A stretch of 64,000 nt of DNA from Singulisphaera sp. GP187 (lineage in GTDB: Bacteria > Planctomycetota > Planctomycetia > Gemmatales > Gemmataceae). Position numbers and translations under genes: made by a program. The stretch lies in contig CAMDQN010000001.1 in assembly GCA_945905925.1 (NCBI GenBank), positions 62,001 to 126,000 of the forward strand. The letters run 5' to 3'. Under the pieces are notes generated by a model. It saw only the letters and a program-made list of their open reading frames with translations, was not told where the DNA came from and ran no database searches. Below, piece after piece: positions 46,322-53,499 of this stretch (position 1 is the stretch's first letter; every line of letters begins with the position of its first letter).

Positions 46322-47395
46322 ATGCTCACCGCTGAAGGCTGTAAAGCGCGTCGCCTGCGATTTCTGGATCGCCTAAAACCCGGGCACGCGGTCGTGCTCG
46401 CGGACCCGCTTCACCTGAGGTACTTTGCGAACTTCCACGTCGATGGCGTGAGCATGTCCGCGGATTTCGGCGGACTGCTCGTGATCCACGAAGACGGGCA
46501 CGCCACGCTGTTCCACGACAGCAAACTTCCCAAGAGCGTCGAACTGTCTCACGTCGATGAGCGGAAGCCGCTCCCGTGGTACAGCGGACAGGAAGCCGCA
46601 CTCGCCCCCCGTCGCCTTATTCTGCGACCGTCGCTCGTTGCCAACGGCGGGCGCATCCACGATGGCCTCGCGGACGAACTCGCGCCGAAGATCATCGACA
46701 TCGTTACAGACATGCGCCGGCGAAAAGACCCGGACGAAGTCTCGCAACTCCAGACGTGCATGAAGGCGTGCGACGTGGGGCACGCGTGGGCACGCGCGAA
46801 CATCAAGCCAGGGATGACCGAACTCGAGGTGTACGCGGGAGTCGCGAACGCGGTGTACGCGGCGCTCGGTCACTGGGCCGTCGTGTACGGCGACTTCACA
46901 GTGTCACCCGGCAGCAAGAAACGCGGCGGCCCACCCACGTCGCACAAACTCGAAGCCGGCGAATTCTTCATTCTCGATTACTCGGTAATCGTTCAGGGCT
47001 ACCGCAGCGACTTCACGAACACCATTTGCGTCGGCGGGAAGCCGACGGCCGACCAACAGAAGTCGATGGACCTGAGCCTCGGCGCGATTGCGGCCGGCGC
47101 GAAGGCGCTGAAGGCTGGCGTGGCGTGTCAACACGTTTACGACGCGATGCGCACCGCGTTCGGGGACATGGCGGACTACTTCACCACGCACGGCGGTCAC
47201 GGGCTGGGCATCTCGCACCCGGAACCGCCGTACATCGTGCGGAACTCGTCCGAAACGCTGGTGGCGGGCGATGTGGTCACGCTCGAACCGGGGTTGTACG
47301 TCGATGGCGTAGGCGGTCTTCGCATTGAACACAACTATCTCGTCACAGAGAAGGGCAGCGAGCAGTTGAGTAACCACACCATTGCGCTGGTGTGA
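46322..47395 (+). CDS. M24 metallopeptidase (Xaa-Pro aminopeptidase-like)
   Basis: A 357-residue M24 (pita-bread) enzyme with an N-terminal creatinase-type domain (about 1-125). All five metal ligands are visible: Asp219 (FILDYS), Asp230 (RSDFTN), His293 (GGHGLG), Glu322 (TLEPGLY) and Glu336 (RIEHN). Glu322 and the following GLYVDGVGGLRIEHN block are typical of prolidase/aminopeptidase P-like members. It probably cleaves N-terminal residues before proline in the cytosol, with two Mn or Co ions. It is likely cotranscribed with the scramblase-like gene. Confidence 0.92.
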   Translation: MLTAEGCKARRLRFLDRLKPGHAVVLADPLHLRYFANFHVDGVSMSADFGGLLVIHEDGHATLFHDSKLPKSVELSHVDERKPLPWYSGQEAALAPRRLILRPSLVANGGRIHDGLADELAPKIIDIVTDMRRRKDPDEVSQLQTCMKACDVGHAWARANIKPGMTELEVYAGVANAVYAALGHWAVVYGDFTVSPGSKKRGGPPTSHKLEAGEFFILDYSVIVQGYRSDFTNTICVGGKPTADQQKSMDLSLGAIAAGAKALKAGVACQHVYDAMRTAFGDMADYFTTHGGHGLGISHPEPPYIVRNSSETLVAGDVVTLEPGLYVDGVGGLRIEHNYLVTEKGSEQLSNHTIALV

Positions 47396-47459
47396 TACGT
47401 CCAGAACCATTTGGCCCCTTCGGGTCCAACGCTAAACGGCGATTGAGTGGCGCAGGTGT

Positions 47460-48116
47460 TCACTTCAGCTTCTTCAGAACCACATCCTTGAAGTGAACCT
47501 CTGCGCCCTCTGATTGGAGGGCGATGCGCCCTTTGGTGAGGTTGCCGTTCTTCCCCTCGTTCACCTGCACTCCGTTGATGACGAGGGTGATGTCGCCGCC
47601 TTTGCAGGTCACTTCGAGGTCGTTCCACTCGCCCAACTTCTTCTCAAGGGGCGCTTTCGTCTCGGCGCGGAAGTAGCGGCGTTCCAGTTTCGGATCCTGG
47701 CGGGCCTTGTCCCCTTCGAGCTTCGCGTCGGGCGGGTTGGTGAGCAGAATGTCCCCCGCGCGGCCAGTCAACAGTTGCACTTCGATCGACGTGGGCCAGT
47801 ACTTCTCGTCTTGAACGTGGAGCAACACGCCGGTGTTGCCGCCAGTGGTGTTCGCGGGGAAACGCCACTTCAGTTTCAGAACGTAGTCGGCGTATTCGCT
47901 CTTCGTAACCAGGCAACCGTTCGGCTTGCCGGTACAGCGGATGTAGCCGTCGGTCGCACTCCACGTGTCCTTCGGGTCCGCCTTCTTCCCGTCCTTGTCG
48001 AGTTTCACGATGAACGTCCACCCGTCGAGCGTCTTGCCGTCGAACAGTGGCCTGAAGTCGTCGGCACGCGCGGAGGAGCCGAGCGCGAACGCGGTGAGGC
48101 AGAACAAGGTGCGCAT
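47460..48116 (-). CDS. DUF1080 (3-keto-disaccharide hydrolase-like) secreted protein
   Basis: A 218-residue exported protein with a signal peptide (MRTLFCLTAFALGSSARA) and a concanavalin-like DUF1080 domain. Hallmarks are FRPLFDGKTLDGW, YADYVLKLKWRFP, GGNTGVLLHVQ and EWNDLEVTCKGGDITLVINGVQVNE. Members of this family are very common in planctomycetes; some hydrolyse 3-keto sugars, so a role in glycan breakdown is plausible. It follows the DUF1501 gene by 9 bp, and the two are probably cotranscribed. Confidence 0.92.
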   Translation of the reverse strand: MRTLFCLTAFALGSSARADDFRPLFDGKTLDGWTFIVKLDKDGKKADPKDTWSATDGYIRCTGKPNGCLVTKSEYADYVLKLKWRFPANTTGGNTGVLLHVQDEKYWPTSIEVQLLTGRAGDILLTNPPDAKLEGDKARQDPKLERRYFRAETKAPLEKKLGEWNDLEVTCKGGDITLVINGVQVNEGKNGNLTKGRIALQSEGAEVHFKDVVLKKLK

Positions 48117-48125
48117 GTGTGATAC

Positions 48126-49502
48126 TCAGCGGAACAGTTTCGTAACCGGGCTACCCGCGACCGCGCGATACGGTCGGTCGGTGGCGTCGGTGTAGTGCGC
48201 GTCGGGGCTGATGCCGAGCGCAGAAAACATTGTTGCCGCGAGGTCGCCTGGTGTGGTCGGATCGTTCGCGGGGTACGCCGCGAACCGGTCCGACTTCCCG
48301 TACAAAGCACCAGGCACGACGCCGGCACCCGCGAGCAGCACGGTGTAGCACGCACCCCAGTGCTTCCGACCGGGCGAAGTTCCCGCGAAGTTCTTCTCTA
48401 CAGCCACCAACGGCGCGCGGCCGAACTCGCCCATCACCACCACGAGCGTCGTTTCCAACAACCCCCGCGAACCCATGTCTTCGAGGAACGCGGAGACGCT
48501 GTGGTCGAATCGCGGGAGCAGATGCGTTTTCAACGAATCGAAGACGTCGTTGTGCGTGTCCCAGCCGTACTCGTCGGTGTCGTCGGGGTGATCGTCCTGT
48601 CCGCGAATGCCGTGGTTGAAGAACACCGTGAGCCAGGGAACCCCAGCTTCGACGAGCCGGCGCGCCATGAGGCACGCTTGCCCTGAGCGGTGCCGGCCGT
48701 AGCGGTCGCGGAGCTTCTCCGGTTCGCGGTCGAGGTCGAACGCGGCTTGCACGCGCGGCGCGTTCACCAACTCGAACGCCTTCCGCGCAAGCGGGTCGGC
48801 GTTCGTGCCAGGATCGAGTTTCGCGAGCAGGTCGCGGCGCGACGCGAGCCGGTCCGCAGGAACGTCCGAAGGCAGATTCAGCGACTCGACGAGCCGGTCC
48901 GTGTCGGTGACGTTACCGAGTTCGGCCGGTTCGTACGCGCGCCCCAAGAAGCCGCCGTACTGCCCCGGCGAAACCTCCTTTGGTGCGAGCAGTGGACCGT
49001 TCACGTGAACCGCGGTGTGCGGGAATTCCTTCGCCGTCCGCAACCGCTTCAACACAGCGCCGAGAGCGGGGAAGTCGGTTGGGCGCGGCGGTGGGTTGGA
49101 CGACTTCCGCGGGTGGTGCTGACCGGTGAGCGCGAGGTAGCACGCGGAGCCGTGGTCGAGGTCGTCGTGTGTCATCGATCGCAGGATCGCGTAGCGATTC
49201 GCTATCTCAGCCATGCGAGGCAGATGTTCGCAGACTCGCAGTTCGGGATTGCGCGTCTGAATCGTGCGGAACGCGCCGCGAATCTCCTCCGGCGCGTTCG
49301 GCTTTGGATCCCAGGTGTCGAGCTGGCTCTGCCCGCCGCTGGTGAAGATCACGACAACGGACTTCGCGCGGCCGAAACCCTCGCCTTCAGGCGAGGGTTT
49401 CCCTTGCACCCGCGGCAACAGCGCGCCGATTGCGGCGGGAACGCCGATGCGGAGCCAGTCGCGGCGCGACGGGAGACCGGAATTGTGGATGGCAGCGGGC
49501 AT
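48126..49502 (-). CDS. DUF1501 Tat-type secreted protein
   Basis: A 458-residue DUF1501 protein. A twin-arginine-type leader (LPSRRDWLRIGVPAAIGALL) is followed by SVVVIFTSGGQSQLDTWDPKP, the usual start of the domain. Other family blocks are ILRSMTHDDLDHGSACYLAL, DTHNDVFDSLK and LVVVMGEFGRAP. ATG 49502 is chosen because AAGGA precedes it and it opens the leader directly. The junction between leader and mature part (QGKPSPEGEGFGRAK) is encoded by a perfect 13-bp inverted repeat. The fold is alkaline-phosphatase-like; activity is unknown. Confidence 0.93.
   Translation of the reverse strand: MPAAIHNSGLPSRRDWLRIGVPAAIGALLPRVQGKPSPEGEGFGRAKSVVVIFTSGGQSQLDTWDPKPNAPEEIRGAFRTIQTRNPELRVCEHLPRMAEIANRYAILRSMTHDDLDHGSACYLALTGQHHPRKSSNPPPRPTDFPALGAVLKRLRTAKEFPHTAVHVNGPLLAPKEVSPGQYGGFLGRAYEPAELGNVTDTDRLVESLNLPSDVPADRLASRRDLLAKLDPGTNADPLARKAFELVNAPRVQAAFDLDREPEKLRDRYGRHRSGQACLMARRLVEAGVPWLTVFFNHGIRGQDDHPDDTDEYGWDTHNDVFDSLKTHLLPRFDHSVSAFLEDMGSRGLLETTLVVVMGEFGRAPLVAVEKNFAGTSPGRKHWGACYTVLLAGAGVVPGALYGKSDRFAAYPANDPTTPGDLAATMFSALGISPDAHYTDATDRPYRAVAGSPVTKLFR
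49374..49401. repeat. Perfect 13-bp palindrome inside the DUF1501 gene
   Basis: GAAACCCTCGCCT (49374-49386) and AGGCGAGGGTTTC (49389-49401) pair perfectly with a 2-nt loop. The stretch encodes KPSPEGEGF between the signal leader and the mature domain, a spot where an insertion would be tolerated. Confidence 0.85.
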
Positions 49503-49625
49503 GAGTCCTTTATCTCGTATCATGCCGCGCGTAGCAAGCTCGCGTAACCGCAAGCGGCGGAAGAAACCGTTCCGCCGCGCGGCGCGACGTGGGCATCGTT
49601 TCGCCGCCGTTCTTATAATCTCGGA

Positions 49626-50471
49626 ATGCTGTTCGACCAGATTACGATTGTCGGCGTCGGTTTGATCGGTGGCTCCGTTGGCCTCGCGGCGAAATCGCGG
49701 GGGGTGGTCGGTCGCGTCGTCGGTGTGGACCGCAACACGGACGCCATCGCGCGCGTTCTCGCCGGAGCAGCTCTCGATGACTATCGCACGGACCTGGCCG
49801 AAGGTGTTGCCGGCTCGGGGTTGGTCGTCGTCTGCACGCCCGTGGACCGGATCGCAGAGGTCATCATCGCCGCCGCGCAGTACGTGAAACCGGGCACGCT
49901 GTTCACCGATGCCGGCAGCACGAAGGCCGCGATCGTCGCCGCGGTTCGTGGAAACCTGCCTCAGGGCGTGGAGTACGTCCCGGCTCACCCGTTGGCTGGG
50001 TCCGAGAAGTCCGGTTCGGGATTCAGTTGCGCCGATCTGTTCGTGAACCGCGTCACCGCGGTCATCATGAGTCCGTTCGGCGCGAACTGGGAGCGCACAC
50101 TCGCGGTCGGTCGGTTCTGGGAGGCGCTAGGTTCGCGAGTCGTGCTGATGAACGCCGAGGAGCACGACCGCACGCTCGCGTTCACCAGTCACCTGCCGCA
50201 CGCGGTTGCGTCCGCAGTGGCCGGGGTGACGCAATCGGACTGGCTCCGCCTCACCGCTGGTGGATTCCGTGATGTCACTCGCGTCGCGGCGGGCGACCCC
50301 GAACTGTGGGCCGCGATCTTCGCCGCGAACAAAGACAGTGTTCTCTCCGCGCTCTCTACGTTCACGCAACGATTACAAGAATTCCGTTCGCTACTCGAAA
50401 CCGGTGACCATGCCGGACTCGTGCAGTGGTTAACCGAAGGGAAGCAGGTACGCGATGCTCTGGGAACTTGA
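49626..50471 (+). CDS. tyrA: Prephenate dehydrogenase
   Basis: A 281-residue prephenate/arogenate dehydrogenase that gives 4-hydroxyphenylpyruvate (or tyrosine) in tyrosine synthesis. The NAD loop GVGLIGGSVGLA (10-21), FTDAGSTK (93-100), VPAHPLAGSEKSG (118-130) with His121, and TSHLPHAVA (188-196) with catalytic-region His189 are clear. There is no chorismate mutase or ACT domain, so this is the minimal form. It overlaps the start of the purL gene by 17 bp, so the two are coupled. Confidence 0.94.
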   Translation: MLFDQITIVGVGLIGGSVGLAAKSRGVVGRVVGVDRNTDAIARVLAGAALDDYRTDLAEGVAGSGLVVVCTPVDRIAEVIIAAAQYVKPGTLFTDAGSTKAAIVAAVRGNLPQGVEYVPAHPLAGSEKSGSGFSCADLFVNRVTAVIMSPFGANWERTLAVGRFWEALGSRVVLMNAEEHDRTLAFTSHLPHAVASAVAGVTQSDWLRLTAGGFRDVTRVAAGDPELWAAIFAANKDSVLSALSTFTQRLQEFRSLLETGDHAGLVQWLTEGKQVRDALGT

Positions 50472-53358
50472 AATTCGCCCGCTTGGTAAGGACGGCGAGC
50501 GCGAACGCGTCTGCGACGAGTTCGATCTGCTCACGCACGGCGACCGCGGCGGCGACCTGATCTCCGCGAGCGCGCGCGGCTTCCTGCTCGAAGGCGAACT
50601 CACCGACGAACAGCGCGCGCGCCTCGCCAGCGAGGTGCTTGCCGACCCGCTCGTTGAGAGCGCGGAGTTTAGCCTGGTCGGTTCGCGCACCGCGCATTCG
50701 TACACGGTGCTGCTGAAGCCCGGCGTGATGGACCCGGTGGCGCAAACGGTTCTCGACGCGGTGAAAATGCTCGGCGTGCCGGTCACTGCGGTGCGCACGT
50801 TCCGGCGCTACTACGGCACACCCGAACTCCCGTCGCTCGACCGCGACGTGCTGTTCCGCAAGGTGCTCGCGAACGACGCCATCGAGCAAATCGTGGTCGG
50901 ACCCGTTAAGGCGGATCATCTTGGTTTTGGTTCGCCGTACCAGTTCAAACTCGTCACTGTTCCGATCGCGCATCTCGACGACGCGGGCTTACTCAAAGCG
51001 AGCAAAGACGGCACCCTCGCACTCTCGCTCGATGAGATGAAAGTGGTTCAGGCGCACTTCCAGGACCTAAACCGCGGGCCGACCGACGCGGAACTCGAAA
51101 GCATCGCGCAAACGTGGTCCGAACACTGCTCGCACAAGACACTCAAAGGCACGATCACGTTTACGGACCACGGCACCGGGCAAACGCGTGTCTACAAGAA
51201 CCTTCTGAAAGAGACGGTGTTCGGGGCGACGCAGACGATTCGGCAAACGCTTGGTGCGGACGACTGGTGCGTGAGCGTGTTCAGCGACAACGCGGGGATC
51301 GTGAAGTTCGACGACGACTTCCACATTTGCATCAAGGTCGAAACACACAACCACCCCAGCGCGATCGAGCCATACGGCGGCGCGAACACCGGCCTGGGCG
51401 GCGTGATTCGCGACCTGCTCGGCACCGGACTCGGCGCGAAACCGGTGTGCAACACCGACGTGTTTTGCTTCGCGCCGCCGGACTTCGACGCGAACCTACT
51501 CCCGCAGGGCGTGCTGCACCCGCGACGCGTAATGCGCGGCGTGGTCGCGGGTGTGCGCGACTACGGCAACCGGATGGGCATTCCCACTGTGAATGGGGCA
51601 ATTCTCTTCGACGAGCGATACCTCGCGAACCCGTTGGTGTTCTGCGGCACCATCGGAATGATCCCGCACGACAAGGCGTTCAAGAAGGTTCTCGATGGCG
51701 ACCTGATCGTCGCGGTCGGCGGGCGCACCGGGCGCGACGGGATTCACGGTGCGACGTTCTCCAGTCTCGAACTCACGCACGAATCGGAAACCGTCAGCGG
51801 CGGCGCGGTGCAGATCGGCAACGCGATCACCGAGAAGAAGGTGCAGGATGTCATCATTCAGGCGCGCGATCGCGGACTGTTCACCGCGATCACCGACTGC
51901 GGGGCCGGCGGCTTTTCGTCGGCCGTCGGCGAGATGGGTGCGGACCTCGGCGCGACCGTGCAACTGGACAAAGCTCCGCTCAAGTATGAAGGACTGAGCT
52001 ACACCGAGATCTGGATTAGCGAATCGCAAGAGCGAATGGTGCTGTCCGTGCCAGCAGGTAAGTGGGATGAGCTTCGCGTCCTGTGCGCGAGCGAAGAAGT
52101 GGAAGCTGCCGTGCTGGGCACATTTGAAGCAAGTGGGCGACTCAAGCTTTCGTACCAGGGGAATGTGGTCGCCGATCTCGACATGCACTTCCTTCATGAA
52201 GGACGCCCCACTGTCGTCAAGAGCGCCGAGTGGGCGCCAGCGAGCGCCCACTCGGCGCAGCGAGTGGGCATGGAGGTGGCTGGTGGAGAGGAGAAAGCGA
52301 GTGCGCCGCAAGATGTTCTGGTGGCGATTCTGTCGAACTACTCAGTGTGTTCCAAGGAATGGGTGATTCGCCAGTACGACCACGAGGTTCAGGGCGGCAG
52401 CGTGATCAAGCCGCTCGTTGGCGTGGCGAACGACGGGCCTTCCGATGCGGCGGTCGTGATGCCGGTTCTCGGGAAGTGGACCGGGGCCGCGGTGGGCTGT
52501 GGCATCAACCCGCGGTTCGCGGACATCGACCCCTATGCCGCCGCCGCGTGCGCGATTGACGAGGCTGTTCGCAACGTGGTCGCGGTCGGCGCGGACCCGA
52601 AGCGCGTCGCGATCCTCGACAACTTCTGCTGGGGCAACATCCACGACCCGAAGGTGCTCGGCGCGCTGGTTCGCACCGCGGAGGCGTGTCGCGATGTGGC
52701 GGTCGCGTTCGGCACGCCGTTCATCAGCGGCAAAGACAGTTTGAACAACACCTACACGGGGAAGGGCGGCGAGCGGTTAGACATTCCGCACACGCTGCTC
52801 GTGACAGCGATGGGTCGCGTGCCGGACGTGCGCAAGTGCGTCACGATGGATCTGAAGGAAGTCGGCAACGCGCTCTATCTGGTCGGGACCACGAAGGACG
52901 AACTCGGCGCTTCGCACTTCAATCTCGTGACCGGGCGCAGCGGCGGGAGTGTGCCGCAAGTTGATCTGACGACCGCGCCCAAAACGTTTGCCGCGGTGCA
53001 TTCCGCCATCGCGCGTGGCTTGGTTCGCGCCTGTCACGACCTGAGCGAAGGCGGGGTCGCGGTCGCGGTCGCGGAGATGTGCTTCGCGGGCGGAATCGGG
53101 GCCGACATCACTGCGCTGCCGGGCGCGCTGTCCGACGAGGCGAAACTGTTCAGCGAATCCCCGACGCGATTCCTGGTGGAAGTGAAGCCGGAGAATGCCA
53201 CCGCGTTCGAGGTGTGTTTCGCGGGCGTGCCGGTTACGCGGGTGGGGGTCACCGTCTCCGACGCGCGATTGCGCGTCGCTGGTGCCAACGGCGAGTGGCT
53301 GCTTTGGGTTAAGCTCGGTGTGCTCAAAGAAGCGTGGCAGAAACCGCTCCGCTGGTGA
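50455..53358 (+). CDS. purL: Phosphoribosylformylglycinamidine synthase, PurS-PurL fusion
   Basis: A 967-residue FGAM synthase subunit of purine synthesis. Residues 1-80 are an extra N-terminal segment, 83-150 resemble PurS (YTVLLKPGVMDPVAQTVLDA; VLANDAIEQIVVG), and the PurL core starts near 215 with TWSEHCSHKTLKG. ETHNHPSAIEPYGGANTG, TDCGAGGFSSAVGEMG and FISGKDSLNN are canonical. It is longer than small PurL (about 740) but lacks the glutaminase domain of large PurL (about 1300), so a separate PurQ is expected. Residues 590-602 (SAEWAPASAHSAQ region) are encoded by a perfect 15-bp palindrome in an inter-domain linker. It is coupled to tyrA. Confidence 0.93.
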   Translation: MLWELEIRPLGKDGERERVCDEFDLLTHGDRGGDLISASARGFLLEGELTDEQRARLASEVLADPLVESAEFSLVGSRTAHSYTVLLKPGVMDPVAQTVLDAVKMLGVPVTAVRTFRRYYGTPELPSLDRDVLFRKVLANDAIEQIVVGPVKADHLGFGSPYQFKLVTVPIAHLDDAGLLKASKDGTLALSLDEMKVVQAHFQDLNRGPTDAELESIAQTWSEHCSHKTLKGTITFTDHGTGQTRVYKNLLKETVFGATQTIRQTLGADDWCVSVFSDNAGIVKFDDDFHICIKVETHNHPSAIEPYGGANTGLGGVIRDLLGTGLGAKPVCNTDVFCFAPPDFDANLLPQGVLHPRRVMRGVVAGVRDYGNRMGIPTVNGAILFDERYLANPLVFCGTIGMIPHDKAFKKVLDGDLIVAVGGRTGRDGIHGATFSSLELTHESETVSGGAVQIGNAITEKKVQDVIIQARDRGLFTAITDCGAGGFSSAVGEMGADLGATVQLDKAPLKYEGLSYTEIWISESQERMVLSVPAGKWDELRVLCASEEVEAAVLGTFEASGRLKLSYQGNVVADLDMHFLHEGRPTVVKSAEWAPASAHSAQRVGMEVAGGEEKASAPQDVLVAILSNYSVCSKEWVIRQYDHEVQGGSVIKPLVGVANDGPSDAAVVMPVLGKWTGAAVGCGINPRFADIDPYAAAACAIDEAVRNVVAVGADPKRVAILDNFCWGNIHDPKVLGALVRTAEACRDVAVAFGTPFISGKDSLNNTYTGKGGERLDIPHTLLVTAMGRVPDVRKCVTMDLKEVGNALYLVGTTKDELGASHFNLVTGRSGGSVPQVDLTTAPKTFAAVHSAIARGLVRACHDLSEGGVAVAVAEMCFAGGIGADITALPGALSDEAKLFSESPTRFLVEVKPENATAFEVCFAGVPVTRVGVTVSDARLRVAGANGEWLLWVKLGVLKEAWQKPLRW
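52223..52258. repeat. Perfect 15-bp palindrome inside purL
   Basis: GCGCCGAGTGGGCGC (52223-52237) and GCGCCCACTCGGCGC (52244-52258) pair perfectly with a 6-nt loop. A third copy of GAGTGGGC follows within 10 bp. The stretch is translated in frame in a region of PurL that normally tolerates length change. Confidence 0.88.
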
Positions 53359-53373
53359 GTGTATAATGGGTGG

Positions 53374-53480
53374 TGCACAGAACCTCTCCCCCCAACCCCC
53401 TCCCCTAAGAAGGGAGGGGGGGCCGGATCTTCTCCCCCTCCCTTCTTAGGGGAGGGGGTTGGGGGGAGAGGTTCTGTACA
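53374..53480. repeat. C-rich inverted-repeat element (family C)
   Basis: The left arm runs from TGCACAGAACCTCTCCCCCC and the right arm ends GGGGGGAGAGGTTCTGTACA. They match over about 44 bp with one or two mismatches, and each arm holds an inner palindrome around CCTAAGAAGG. It begins 15 bp after the purL stop and ends 19 bp before the next start, filling the operon gap. Close relative of 44756-44864. Confidence 0.92.
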
Positions 53481-53499
53481 CGTCTCGGAGGTTCACGAC

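Noticed and set aside
48690-49547. A 285-codon frame antisense to the DUF1501 gene
   Set aside because: The DUF1501 frame carries leader and family motifs; the antisense frame is Arg/Val/Glu-rich without domain signal.
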